Below, in pieces: positions 12,785 to 25,064 of a stretch of DNA of 64,000 nucleotides. This stretch comes from Drosophila miranda (Eukaryota > Arthropoda > Insecta > Diptera > Drosophilidae). Each line of letters starts with the position of its first letter. Positions within the stretch are counted from its first letter, which is position 1. The notes below the pieces were generated by a model, which was given only the letters and a program-made list of their open reading frames with translations, did no database searches and was not told the DNA's origin. The translations under genes and the position numbers were made by a program. The DNA lies in NCBI RefSeq assembly GCF_003369915.1, contig NC_046673.1:23427718-23491717 (forward strand), written 5' to 3'.

Positions 12785-15567
12785 TGTAGGCACAGGTAGA
12801 GCGGCGGCGGCGGGCGATGAACCTGTTCCTGCTCCGAGGAGCGGGACCCTAAATAATGGGTCCAACAGGTGCATTGAGAATCCCTCGGAGAGACGGCACG
12901 CGCATGTTGCAGGCATTCTTGCATCCTTGCAACATCATCAGACAACATCCGAGGCATCGTAAATAAACGAACCGAGGGGCACGTGCCCCTACAGGGCAGC
13001 AGTGAGAGGGGGAGGGAGTCCGATCTGCAACTGCAACATCATCGTCGACAGCGTCATTGTCCTGTGGCAGGATGAATGTTCCAATTCCCATTCCCGTTCC
13101 CGTACACGATGATCATGATGATGATGCGGTACCTGTTCCTGGTACTCACTCCTTTTCTTCGGGACCCTTTTCCCACTCATATGGCTCTGGCTCTGGCTCT
13201 GTGTCTGGCTCCGACTGCAAGCTGCATTTCTGCGGTTTCTTGTGGCTCGTGCCTTGCCCCAGACTCGGCTCCAATTTAACGCGACTTAGGGAGCCTCTGC
13301 CTCTGCCACTGCCACTGGGCCACTCCCGGGCAGCTGAGGCCGCGCAGCCGCTTTATAATTAACTTGATGATCGGTTCTGATCTGATGCTGCCGCAGACTC
13401 TCCTTGCAGCATCCCTCAGATGACAGCTGAAAAGATCAGAGAGAGGGAGAGACAGATATGCTGATCTCTTGGCGCAGGTTTCTTATTCTAATGAAAGTTC
13501 CTACGTTATAGACACCTACTCACTTATTCGCCTCATCAGCGCCTGGTCAGTGGACCAATTAGGCAGCCAATTATGACTAAAGAGACGCACCTTTTCCGCC
13601 GCTCCCCCCCATCACCAGACGAGTTTTTATGAGGATTTCAAAAGGCACGAGCACGCCCACAATCGGACAAATCATTGCGTAACCAGGTCTAGAGCAGCCC
13701 ACGCTCATAAAAAAGGGATCAGCAGGGAGAACATCTGTCCAGAGCGACGCGACCAATCTGCTATTGAGTGCTGGGCCCGCTCACACCTTGGCCAGATCGG
13801 CGATGGGATGGGATCGGGCCACGAAGGAGTGAGAGGTCATTAAGTGTCCATAAATCTGTTGGGATAACAGACTGAACGATTGACCCCGCTTGACCACAGC
13901 TGTGTAGGAGTCCCTGCTGCCTCTGGCTCTTGTTATTTGGATCCGCTCTAGATATCAAGCTATTCTTCAGATCTGCTATAGATATCAATGAGCGCGTGAG
14001 TGTACAAAGTCAGTCTTATTTCCCAGGATAACTTTAGACAATTATGTGTGTTCTGCGTCAATATTTGCGTGCTCTCAGACAACAAAGTAAAAAGGGAAAA
14101 ATATATACAAAAAATAAGCCGAAATAAAGTTTGAAAGGACGCAGGATATCAGACTATCAGACTCAACCTTAAGGCCCTCAGCCCAAAAAAAAAGCAACAC
14201 CCTAGACCCCAACCCCAACCCCAAACCCAAGGAAAACAAGAAGCGTGAGAAAAGCAAAGCAATTCGGATATTAAAAAAAGAAACAGAGATGGAAATGGAA
14301 TATTGCTGGAACAGCGATGGAAGATATAAGAGGACTTTCGATTGGGAATTGGAGGGAATTTTCAATAATTTTAAATAAAATAATAAAGTTTTGTTTCTCT
14401 TCTTACGCATTGATCGTTATCCAGAAGCACTTTCTGACTAGTTCTACATGGTGTATTACATTGGAAAAGTGGAACTTTTTATGGTTTTCTCGGCAAAGAC
14501 TGGACACCAACACGCCCTACCCCACATGATATGTATCTACATCTTTGCATGTGTGCTCATATAGAGAAAACAACAGATTACAACAGTCCGTTTCATCCCT
14601 TGCATGACCATGTCGTATCCCCAGAGCACCACAGCCCCAGCCAGCCCCCGCCTAGAATGACTTGCTAAAAGCGTTTGCCGAATGTTGGCCTCGGGATTGG
14701 GTTGAACGCGACACCCAAGTACGTGCCTACCTCTGGCCCCACTTCCGCACCCACTTTCTCCTCTTCCCCCCTTACCATCGACTGTGACACGAGAGCCACA
14801 GCTCTGCACCCTGCGGCCGTACCTTTTGTGTCCTGTGTGCACACGCTTTTTTGTATTTATACAAAAAGCGAGAGACAGCAGGAGAAAGAGTGCTCAGCCG
14901 AAGCATTACATACCCTTTAGAAACTACTTCCCATCTCATACGAAAGCTGATCAAAGTTTTGCGAATAATGAAGAGACTGGTCTATGATTTCGTTGAAACC
15001 AAGAAAAGTTCTAGCGTTAAGGAAACCTACATAAGCTCTTATATAGATGCGGGTTCACGTGTCATACGTAAGTACAATAATCTTATCCGATACTGAATAT
15101 TAAGACTATAAACGGAATACTCGTTTGTAAACCTCCACACTGAAGGAATATTTCAAGCAGTAACTCCTGAACGGATACGGATTATACTCGTATTAGGACC
15201 GACCGAGGGGCTATATCGCATGCAACGTGATAAACTCCAAAACTATTGCTTCCTTTGGTTGAGTGCAAAATTCTGGTCAAAATGTGAATACCCATTACGG
15301 GATGGGGCATGGCACCTGAAAGTTTCGCAGTGGGCAGGAAGCCAGACCAGAAAAGAGCGCCCATATCTCTCTCTGTGTTTGTGTGTGTGGGTTTGTATCT
15401 TTTAGATAATTTTTTCAACCGCAAGTTGCAGTCAATGCAGCTGCCTGTCTGCCTAACTGAATGGCTGCCTGGCTGCCTGGCTGCTGCTGCTATCGATCCA
15501 TGGAACAGTGACTCACGGCAAGTATGCGCACCGCTGGCACAGCATGAATGCAAACTTTCAGAATTCA

Positions 15568-15600
15568 GTGTGTGCGTGTGTGTGTGTGTGTGTGTGTGCG
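15568..15600. repeat. GT dinucleotide microsatellite
   Basis: A GT/GC run of about 30 bases, 460 bp beyond the 3' end of the minus-strand gene at 16060. Confidence 0.85.
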
Positions 15601-16059
15601 GCGGGAGTGTCTGTCTGTGCTCTATCCCGTGTGCAGTGAGGCATATATCCGGGACGGACCCGGACCGGACCGCACCGGACCCGTCTCTCCTTTGTCGGGG
15701 GTGGTCTTCGCCCCGGGCCCAGGACACGCGAGGCGAGGCGAGCGCGGAAGAATCAGGAGACAGATTCAGGTTACACACCTGTTCTGTTCCCCGTGTCCCG
15801 TGTGGCCCGAGAAATCAATAATGAATGCCAGAGTGCATCCGCAGTGAACCCTCCAAAGCCCCGAGCCCACGCCCGGGCTCACCCACGAAAGTTGTCCACG
15901 TGTCGTCCGGTATAAGCACTTTCATCGACATCGACATCGAACACAAAAAGTTCTTCCAATTACAATAAATAAATAAATACGACAAAAAAAAGAACTTAGG
16001 CTAGGACTAAAAAAAAACACCAAGGCGAACATCCTGGGGAACCTCTGGGGGATCTCCAC

Positions 16060-18090
16060 TTAGGAGACGAATCTCAAATTGGTTCGCTTGCGTCCGCCGA
16101 AGTCGCCAAAGTTGCGTCTAACCGCCTGAAGGACGGCCTGCTTTGCCACGGGATCCACTGCATCCACATCGGTGGCCCCGGCTCCTCCTGCGACTGCTCC
16201 TGCGACAGGGGCTGGAGTGGGGTCATTGCTGCCCGTATCGCGGCCCAGGATATTCCAGAAGGGACGCTGTGTGGTGGTCGTGGGCGGGTCCTTGTTGATG
16301 TAGATGCAATTGATGATGGGCTCATCGCCGTAGAACTGGCGGTTCTTGTTGCGGTTCCTGCGGCGGCGCTGCTGCTCCTGGCGGCGACGCTTCTGCTGCT
16401 GCTGCTGGCGCTTCCGGGTCTGCTTCTCCTTCTGGCGGCGGCGGCGCTCCTTCTGCAGCTGGAGCTGCTCCTGCTGGCTGAGCGACTGTTGGGGGCGACG
16501 GCGGCGGTAACCGCCAACGCTGTTGGAGCTGGAGCTGGAGCTGCTGCTCGAGCTGGGACGGGGGCGTCTCCGTTTGTTGCTGCTGGAGATGCTGCCACTG
16601 CTGCTGGAGCTCGGACGCTTCTTCTTCTGACTGCTGGGCCTGGTCTTCCGCTTGTTTACGCTGCTGGCGGCAATGGGACGCTTCTTCTTTTTCTTGTTCT
16701 GCTGGGAGGATCCCAGATCTCCATTAGAACTGATCACCGCGACGGCGGCAGTGTTTCCCGAGGAGGAAGTCGAAACGGAAACGGAGCTGCTGCTGCTGCT
16801 GCTGCTGGATGATGGCTTCTTCTTTGGTCTCTTGTTCCCATCCAGGGAGCTCTCCTGCTGCTGATGCTGTGGCTTCTTCTTCTGCTTCTGCACCTTGATG
16901 TCCACGTTGTCGTGGTTATGCTGCTCCAGATCCTGCTCCTTCTCCCCCAGCTGCTGCTCCTCCTTCCGCTTCATCTGCTGCTGCTTCTTATTCTTGTTTC
17001 GCTTGTTCTTATTCTGATTCTTCTGGTTCTTGTTCTTCTTGTTCTTATTCTTGTTCTTGTTCTTATTGTTGGGCCTCGTGTTGGCCTGATTGATGACGGG
17101 ATGGATGTCATCATCATCGTCGACGCCTGTGCTCCACACAGCCGTCGTGCTCGTTGGACTGTCCTCGGTGATGATCTCCTCGTCGTACTCGCCCAGTGGA
17201 TGGTAGCCGGGGCGCTCCCTGTAGTAGCCGCCAAGGCCCTGGCCGTAGTAGAAGTCGTCCTCATCCTCATCGTAGTCATCCTCGTCCTCGTCCTCATCCT
17301 CTGGCCCATACTCCTGCCAGTGGGGGCCCACAAACGGATAGTAGCCCTGGACAGTGGTCACGGCACTGGAGTGGATGGGCGCCTGCACGACATCCGATTT
17401 CACGGGCTTCAGCTCGAAGACGGCATGGGTGTCGGGATTGACCTTGGGCGGCTGGTGGGACTGCACGACCACAATGCCGGCATCTCCGGCTACGTTGGCC
17501 TGGCTAGCGGCATTGGCCACCACACTGACGCCATGGGGTAGATGGGAGGCGCTGGACTGGGCCAAAGGCAGGGCCAAGGCAGCGGGCACAAACTGTGACT
17601 GCGACGGCGACTGAGACTGGGCCTTGGGGTGCTGCTGCTCCTGTTGGTCGATATCCTCGTCCTCGTTGAAATCCTCTTCATCGTCGTCCTCATCATCGTC
17701 CTCGTCCTCCACATCTGCTGGTTCTAGATGCACACCCGTGAAGGCCACATACCGCCGCTTGGTGCCGGCCTCCAGATCCGCCCCGATCGTGGCGGATCCC
17801 TCGCGATGCTCCACCGCTGGAACCTGCTCCACGCTCAGCTGCTGCGAACTGACAGAGACGGACTGTGGCAGGGCCACCGCCCGACTTGAGCGCTTGCGGC
17901 GTGTGACCACGCACTGGGACTTGCTCCCATCGCCGGCCAACTGCCGGCCCTGAATGAAGAATCGCTTCAGCTCGTACTCGTCCCCGTTCTCGTCCACCTC
18001 GATCATTGTCTCGGCCATGGTCGTGGTCGTGGCCAGGGCCAGCCACAGCACGATGATGGCCAGCAGGGCCCAAACGCAGCTATTCCTCAT
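16060..18090 (-). CDS. Secreted low-complexity protein, 676 aa, function unknown
   Basis: One uninterrupted frame of 676 residues. It begins with a classic signal peptide: MRNS, then a hydrophobic core (WALLAIIVLWLALA) at about 8-21, with likely cleavage near residue 26. A basic site, TRRKRSS, lies near 63-69 and could be cut by furin-type proprotein convertases. Successive compositional blocks follow: acidic D/E runs at about 125-150 and 255-285, a K/N-rich block (NKNKNKNKKNKNQKN) at about 345-375, several Ser runs of 8-10 residues, and R/Q-rich stretches. The C-terminal segment around YGDEPIINCIYINKDPP and RPFWNILGR is the only part that looks like ordered, conserved sequence. The start is fixed by the signal peptide and by a TATA/Inr promoter 20-50 bp upstream. 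I do not recognise the family. An extracellular matrix or cuticle role is possible but unproven. Confidence 0.75.
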   Translation of the reverse strand: MRNSCVWALLAIIVLWLALATTTTMAETMIEVDENGDEYELKRFFIQGRQLAGDGSKSQCVVTRRKRSSRAVALPQSVSVSSQQLSVEQVPAVEHREGSATIGADLEAGTKRRYVAFTGVHLEPADVEDEDDDEDDDEEDFNEDEDIDQQEQQHPKAQSQSPSQSQFVPAALALPLAQSSASHLPHGVSVVANAASQANVAGDAGIVVVQSHQPPKVNPDTHAVFELKPVKSDVVQAPIHSSAVTTVQGYYPFVGPHWQEYGPEDEDEDEDDYDEDEDDFYYGQGLGGYYRERPGYHPLGEYDEEIITEDSPTSTTAVWSTGVDDDDDIHPVINQANTRPNNKNKNKNKNKKNKNQKNQNKNKRNKNKKQQQMKRKEEQQLGEKEQDLEQHNHDNVDIKVQKQKKKPQHQQQESSLDGNKRPKKKPSSSSSSSSSSVSVSTSSSGNTAAVAVISSNGDLGSSQQNKKKKKRPIAASSVNKRKTRPSSQKKKRPSSSSSGSISSSNKRRRPRPSSSSSSSSSSNSVGGYRRRRPQQSLSQQEQLQLQKERRRRQKEKQTRKRQQQQQKRRRQEQQRRRRNRNKNRQFYGDEPIINCIYINKDPPTTTTQRPFWNILGRDTGSNDPTPAPVAGAVAGGAGATDVDAVDPVAKQAVLQAVRRNFGDFGGRKRTNLRFVS

Positions 18091-18104
18091 TTCGACTCGC
18101 GTCT

Positions 18105-18141
18105 AAAACTGAGCTGTCCGACGCTCTGGTAGCGACTTATA
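18105..18141 (-). promoter_or_regulatory. TATA box and Inr of the secreted-protein gene
   Basis: On the minus strand TATAAG occupies 18141-18136 and TCAGTT, a match to the Drosophila initiator, occupies 18112-18107. Taking the A of the initiator (18110) as +1 puts the TATA box at -31 to -26, the canonical distance. The start codon follows about 20 bases later at 18090, giving a very short 5' UTR. Confidence 0.75.
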
Positions 18142-18144
18142 TTA

Positions 18145-21100
18145 GCTCGGCCGCAGACCTATTGACCCACAGCTAATTGCCAAAATTGCCAGAAAAGAAA
18201 AGAAATGGCAGCAAAATATAGAAAAATACGAAAACGGTTTCCTCGAACCGGAGGGCTCTGAATTATTCATCAGACAGCATCAGGTCTTGGCTTTGGCTTT
18301 GGCTTTGGCTTTGGCTCTGGCTGTGGCTTTCTTTCGAGCAGCGAGATTTCTAGAACTTGTTTTGGGGAGCAGCTTTCGGCCGGGGGTCAATGGATCGACA
18401 CTATCATTAATAACCCCGCCAAACGCTGATCTAGGGGATTGCCAAACAAGGCGGATGAAAGTTTATTTTTCTATTTTTGATTTAGCCATGCCAAAGGGCC
18501 ATTTGTGGGTCATCTATGAATCACTTGAGCCCTACGCCAGTCACAGCCACGAGTTGAAAGTTGATGATCCCCGCCTGGAAGAGGGTGTTGGGGGAGCAGC
18601 GCCAGGGCCCGGGTATCCTAAAATAGAAATTCTATACCATGTGGTATGCCATCTAAATTTATAACCAAGATATTCCTTTATTCCATTCAAAGGTGTTTTT
18701 TGTTTAATGATTTATCTGTGATTTATTCGAGCACAAAGGATGGAGATGGAATACCACACGTGGTGCGAAAGTTCAGGCGAACACAGCCGAAAAACCCGAA
18801 AAAAGCGAAATTGACCTTTTGCCCAAAAGAAACGAAACGAGGGAAACGACAGAAACGACAGAAACGATGAAGCAGTTATGCAGATTTCTTTGCGGTACAA
18901 AAGTTTCTACAAAAACTAAATTAATTTATTGAATTTGCTTCGCCTATGGATTGGGGGGAGATTATGAAAGGCCAACGAAAGCCACTAAGCATTCCAAATC
19001 AAAGCTTGACCCGAACTGAGTGACTAACTGGAGTTAGTCAGAGTCAGAGTCAGAGTCAGAGCTGGTTAGACCAGCGGACGTTTCTTTGGCAGCTTCGACT
19101 GTGGCGACCGCGGATTGTCCATGCTGTGGCCCCAGCCATTTATTGTCCACTCCACTCTTGTGCATGCTAATGAAACATCATAAATTTGCAGGCCCCAGAA
19201 GAGGTTCCTACTATTCAGCACACCATAATATGTATGTAAGTACTGACCATTGCCACGACCAGTGGCAGGCAGTCCCATCCCATTCCCATCTTCTGGGTGG
19301 AGTGCTGGTTACAGATACTCTCTCAAATATCGTATCCCCTATAATGATCCCAAAGAGATATAGAAAGGCTGGTTTGTATACTGTATGTATATTTCTTGTT
19401 AGGGTATGGGGGAGAGATGGTAATGCACACTTGAATAATAATCGCGGGGAAAAAGAGGCCATTAAATCACAAACATCTCAGAGTTGGAGTCCCAGTAGGA
19501 GTCCCCCCAGTCGGGGACCCAGCCTCTATTTGGAGTCCAGCGTCCATCTCCATTTGTATGTAGAAGCTGTCGCCTCTCGCACGTTGATCGAAATGCAGAA
19601 GAACCAGCCCCAGACTCAGACCCAGCCCCAGCAGCAGCAGTAGCAGCAGTTCGAGTACGTTGTTCGAGTATCTGAAGAACCCACCAGTGGCAGTAGCCGT
19701 AACAGTAGCCGTAACATCGGCAGTAACAAGAACACACCTTGTTCTTGGCAGAGAGACCTGATATCAAGTGCTGATTGCAGGCACAAACCACAGCACTCCA
19801 CACAATTTCTTGTAGACTTCAACGCGATCGACATCATCTAGAGTTCACCGAAAATGATATTAGATGGGAAACGATGGTCTCGAAGCATAGAGCGCGCGGG
19901 GTATGGTCGGGTATGTTGTGTGTGGCAGGCGTCTCCGATCGGTGATCCTCCCAGTCATGGCCAGGAAAGAGCTGTAATGGACTGCGAGTGTTGTCTGTTG
20001 TATTTGAATCAATAACAAGTCTGACTAAATTTAAATTCAAATTCAAATCCGATATATGGGTATCGCCACAGTAGCAGTATCGATTACTGTGCTACCACCC
20101 ATCAGCTTCACAGTGCGATGCATTGGACCTGTAATCTGGTGGAGGGCCACGGCAGTTGCTGCACTACACACAGACAACCCCCCACCGAACACACACAATC
20201 TCTGGATCGTATCGAGGAGCTCAAGAACTGTCCATTGTCCAGAGGCGATACGCCAGCATACAGTGGAGGTACATATGTACATGCTCGTTTAATAGCAGAC
20301 ACCATTGTATGAACATCCCAAAGAGACACACACACTTGCACATACATACATAAGTACATGAACATGCTCACAGATGGGATCGGATCGCTCACCTGCAATG
20401 CTCCAATCTCTATCGAAATTGACGCACGCACCAAGAAAGTCCATCAGTACGCAATTAGAATTCAATTATGTGATGTGGCAGCCACAGCCACAGCCACGCA
20501 CAATGCGGCTCAAAACATCGCGGACACCGAATAGTTAACTTCTTCTCATTTGCATGCCGCTACGGACTTTCTTCGCGCGATAACTGCATTTGTAACAGCA
20601 TCTCTGGCCAGTGTTGGCTAACGCCTGTGGCGCATAGAGGGACCCATAAATAAAGAACTTTCCTCTCAAATTCAAATTAAATGCAAAAGACACCTCAAAA
20701 AAAGGAAAAAAACGATATAACACAAGTATTTATCATGAATTTGCTGATGTTTTATCAACTGCTTATGTTGTCCGCTTTCGCATCGCCGGCACCGAGCAGC
20801 GGTCACCGTGTGCCCAACGGAATTTATAATTAATTCGTGCATTAATTTTGTGAGCATATTATTTTGTGTTTTCCTTTCTGCCGCACAAATCAATAAGTTA
20901 TATGTGAGAGTTTCTGTTAATGATATTCATAATTTTTCTTTATTTTTATTTGCAGCTTGAGGAATGCCGAAATCGAACCAATCAAAAAATTACCCAAAAA
21001 ACAAGAATGCGGCGCAAATAAGCAAATTCATTTCCAATTTGCATCTTTCCCGCATGCCGCCTCTCCCTTGCCTGCTACTGCTACTGGAAAAACAAGTGCA

Positions 21101-22100
21101 AAGCCTTGCGGAGTTGCCACAAAACGAGTTTTTCCCACGAGGCAGCAGCAAATCACAGCCGCAGACCAATCCCAGAGCCCCTGTGCACCTATGGCATATG
21201 GCTATGTGTGCGTGTGGCTTGGGATGCTGCACCTGCACTATGTTGCAGTTGCAACAAAATGGTGGCACATGCACAAGCACAAACTCTGCCTCGGCCATGG
21301 GCGGAGTCCCGCCAGAGGCGTCCGCTTAGCCACGATTTTAGGAGTGTGTGTAGTGTAATCATAAAGTAAAAGTGTTAATCGATTCTGCTGTGACCCAGAA
21401 AGCCGCTAAATGTGCTGTCGTCCCAGAGATGGACGGGTGATGGCGGCTGGGGGAGGCCACTGCTTATCACAATCATTTACGGCAGCCAGATGTGCCAAAT
21501 CCCGAATGCCCTGCACGTTTGCCTTTATTTATTTGAATTTGAGCTGCCCGCTGTTTCAAAACATCCACGAAATGGGGCTACGCTTCCATCAGACACATAA
21601 CGATATACATACGTCTTGTCTCGTTTCCATCTTATCTTAATTAAAACGCATGGAATTCCCAAAAAATCATAAGATTTGCTCGAAAAGAGTACGTAATTGT
21701 AGCACCGCACCTTGTGGTACCGCGCAAATATTCAATTCAATTTTGAATCACATTATTTGGATTTCCTCGTCAGGTGTCGCTGCTGAGCATTACATCTATG
21801 TGTAGTTTCCACGTAGCAAATCTGTAGTTACCTTGTAGGTATCATGTAAAAAAAATTAATTTAGTGGAAATTGTTGACTTTTTTTTTTCCTTTGGTTAAA
21901 CCATATTTTATAAAAAAAAAAACAATTAAAAGAAGTACTTAATAATAGCCGGTAGTAATAATAAGCGGTCCAGCTAGTTAGTAATACTAAAACGAATATC
22001 AAACAAAGTAGAGCTTTGTGTTACACATGTATGTACATATTTATGTATTTTACATATGTAGTTCAACAATATAGTCTTCATTAAACAAATCAGAGTTGGT
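18145..22100. other. Non-coding region
   Basis: No gene is recognisable. It contains a GGCTTT hexamer run near 18288-18325, GTCAGA repeats near 19034-19062, and scattered CACACA and CAGCAG tracts. The open frames here are short and overlap on both strands. Confidence 0.55.
18286..18330. repeat. GGCTTT hexanucleotide tandem repeat
   Basis: About six copies of TTGGCT/GGCTTT units lie about 150 bp upstream of the promoter of the minus-strand secreted-protein gene. Confidence 0.85.
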
Positions 22101-22162
22101 GCCTAACTATCTTTTTTGTAAGTATCTCGTCGATGTTTGGATGTATGTAGATATGAACATAT

Positions 22163-22370
22163 CTGTGTCATCGATGTTTTGATGTAGTATGTAGATATGA
22201 GGTATCTACATACTTGTAAGTATCTCGTCGATGTTTGGATGTATGTAGATATGAACATACATACATCCATTATTTGGATCATATCTACATACATCCAAAC
22301 ATCGACGAGATACTTACAAGTATGTAGATACCTCATATCTACATACTACATCAAAACATCGATGACACAG
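22163..22370. repeat. Perfect 92-bp inverted repeat (hairpin) with a 24-bp loop
   Basis: Bases 22163-22254 are, by my reading, the exact reverse complement of 22279-22370; the loop is 22255-22278. Because of this symmetry, opposing reading frames on the two strands begin with the same residues (MRYLHTCKYLVDVWMYVDM). A further partial direct copy of the arm, containing CTCGTCGATGTTTGGATG, lies just outside at about 22119-22160. The hairpin abuts the left end of the foldback-like element. It has no counterpart at that element's right end. Confidence 0.9.
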
Positions 22371-23199
22371 ATTTTGCCGTCGATGTTTCTCCGATGTACA
22401 ACAGATGTGCCAGTTCAAACACCGAACATGCCGCAAACGAACTTTCTGTATTAGATTCCAGTGTCTTCGAATCTGGCGTTCGGCTACGCTGCGTGATCAT
22501 GCGCCTGCCAGCCATAGTACCCTACGATTTGTTAGAATCCGAACCGTAATCGATTTCCCACCGCCAGACGGTGGCATTACAGGATTACAGAGCCGTATTC
22601 AAGACAGACCAAGTCCGTTCCCAGCCAGAAGCGCACCCCTTGCTAGATCCTTGCATAACAAGCCTTCCTCATCCTATTCTATATACTCTTCTATACGTTT
22701 AGATAGTAGGTATTAATGTTTTCCTCTTGCTTATACATATATTTGAACCAGGCCAAATCTATTGAAAAATCATCCTTGCTGTATCCTGTATGGGGGAAAC
22801 TATCCCGACTACAAAAAGGCGTGGCACGTCCAGGTCGGTTCACAAATAGCAAGAAAAACGAAATATTTTTGATTGTGAAAAAAGTCCTTGATAAAGAATA
22901 CATTAAATCAGAGACATTTTGTCGATCACAGGAGGTCACGCCTCCCACACGCCTCGGCCCACAAATAGCCGAGAAAATTAAATATGTATGGTTGGGGTTG
23001 TTGTAGTCCTTACCGGAGGATCAAAAAAATTTTCCTGATCACGGTGTGCCATGGCCCCCCCGATCAAGCCACAAATAAGGGAGAAAACAAGATATATACA
23101 TATGTCTGGAGAAAAAAAATCCTTGATCGCTAGTTCTTGTATTAGAACCAAGGAGCTATTTCGAATCCAGGAACACGTCGCACATTCCGCCAATCTTCG

Positions 23200-23800
23200 G
23201 AAGGCCATATCTCAGATAAATAGGGCCAGATCAGTAAAGGACCCACTCTCCCATGATCGTGAGTGTCCAGACTGTCGATCGGCATCAAAATCTCGACTTT
23301 GAAAATGAGGCCGATTTTTTGAAAATTTAATGATTTTTTTGCGAAAATCGTGAACAAATGAATGTTCTTTTTTCTGATGGCAGTCGATTGGCAGGACTCT
23401 GACGATCATGAAACGGCATGCCACGTCCCGATCGGCTGCCGCATTGCAGAAATATAGCGTACAGAAAAAACCAGTATTACAAAGAAATACAAATCCGAAT
23501 ATTCGGGAGGCTATATCTCTGACATATAAGGCCAGATCGGTGAAGGTCCTACTTTTCCAGGATCGCGAGGATCCAGACTGTCGATCGGCATCAAAATCTC
23601 GACTTCGAAAATGACGCCGATTTTTTGAAAATTTAATGATGGTAACATCATGATTTTTTGCGAAAATCGTGAAAAAATGGATGTCCTTTTTCCTGGTGGC
23701 AGTCGATTGGCAGGACTCTGACGATCACGAAACGGCATGCCACGTCCCAAACGGCTGCCGCATTGCAGAAATATAGCGTACAGAAAAAACCAGTATCTTA
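23200..23800 (+). repeat. Two tandem ~320-bp subrepeats in the left arm of the foldback element
   Basis: The segment with TCGACTTTGAAAATGAGG, GCGAAAATCGTGA and AACGGCATGCCACGTCCC is repeated with a period of 320 bases (23407 against 23727). The matching inverted pair in the right arm lies at about 27600-28160. Tandem subrepeats within inverted arms are characteristic of foldback elements. Confidence 0.7.
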
Positions 23801-24767
23801 ATGAAATGAATATCCGAATCTTCGGAAGGCTATATATTTGACAAATAGAGCCAGACCGGGAGGTGCTATCCTTGATCCTCTGGTAAGACGTCACACAACC
23901 CCAGCCAGTCATATTTCCCCGAGTCTTTACATTAATGATTTTTCAATAATTTTATTCATCAAAACTTAGCTTAGTATAGTAAAGAAATAAGTCAACAACA
24001 TGTGTATCTATCTTAATCCTAATAACAACGATCTATCTAGAATCTGGTAGCCCGCGTAGCCAATCGCTTGGTTGCCATAGTCAAAGTCCTTGTTGTCGAT
24101 GGCCAGGTCGCTTCTGTCCTGCTGGGTTACGATTCTGCCTGGTTGGGATAGGTTTCAGTCTGAATCGAATACGCCTAGGTAATGCTTGGATAGTACTCCG
24201 TCTGGCTGGGGGAAATCGGATACGACTCGGTTTGTGGAAAACAGTAGGGTATATAAGTCCTGTGTGAAGGAAGATATATTCTAAAATATGTCCACAATTA
24301 TATACTGAGTCACTTAAGTGTCTCGAAGCTGATGCCCAGCATTTGATTTGCTGACCTTATTTCCCGTGGGTGAGAACCAACAATCCCACAGTCGAACAGG
24401 GGTCCTTCTGCAGCGGCGGACGAGACGCAATCATGACTATGGCTGGCTGGCTCATGATGGCGCCCCGGTAGCCGAACGCCAGAGCCGAAGACCCTGGGAT
24501 CCAGTTTTCTGTGTTCGATGTGCGACATTTCGCTGTATGTACGGCACATCTACATATATACTGCATGGTTAGTGGTTAAACCACGATAAATAATACTAAT
24601 AATAAGATTAATAATTACTCTTGTAGGTCCATTTTATCCTTCAACTGTGTTCATCTTATTTCTTCTTCTTAAGTTATTGTTTATTGGCTTACTTTATTTA
24701 ACTCTTCCTTTTGTTATTGCAGGTCGCCCCCTCCAATGATCTGGGATGAGTTTCCGCTTACACCGTT

Positions 24768-25064
24768 ATGGCCACCATCGTTTATCAGGGGCTTCCCCCT
24801 TCTGTTCGTGCGGTTCATATGAGCGAGTGTGCGCTCGTTGACGGCTGTCCACTCCAGGCGCCTCACCAGCTAACATCGCGAACTCCCCGCCGGCTCCTGC
24901 AGAAAGGGCCTCGATGCCAAGATGACAGAATCGTATCCCAGCAGGATAGAAGTGCACCCCTGGCAAGATCCGATCCTAACAAGCCATCGTCATCCGTCGA
25001 CCTGGCCATCGACCACAAGTACTTTGACTATGGCAACCAAGGGAGAGGCTACGCTGGCTACTAG
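24768..25064 (+). pseudogene. Recurring coding-like tail inside the foldback element
   Basis: A 98-codon frame ends in RSAPLARSDPNKPSSSVDL, then AIDHKYFDYGNQGRGYAGY and a stop. The same peptide ending recurs in altered form on the minus strand near 24020-24110 and 28640-28700 (DNKDIDYGSQGSGYADY) and in part near 26790-26830; the RSAPLARS stretch also occurs at about 22625. It looks like the 3' coding end of one ancestral gene, copied with each arm. No family is recognised, and the frame may now be non-functional. Confidence 0.3.

Larger units (their letters stand above)
9188..16059. other. Non-coding region between the TOM70-like gene and the secreted-protein gene
   Basis: I recognise no gene. 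The long frame at 11022-11729 (+) is built from CAG, CA, CATCAT and poly-T repeats and is not protein-like. An isolated 84-codon frame at 12171-12425 has no recognisable motif. Notable simple repeats are CAA/CAG at 11074-11120, ATC/ATT at 11415-11460, GCT at 12629-12651, GA at 12751-12780, CCCAAC near 14205-14225 and GT at 15568-15599. Confidence 0.55.

Noticed and set aside
16864-17541. 225-codon Leu/Val-rich plus-strand frame
   Set aside because: Antisense of the secreted low-complexity gene. The Leu and Val runs arise from reversed Lys/Asn and Asp codons.
22100-22400. A CRISPR-like array from the repeated CTCGTCGATGTTTGG units
   Set aside because: Only three copies, two of them inverted; this is a hairpin in a eukaryotic genome.
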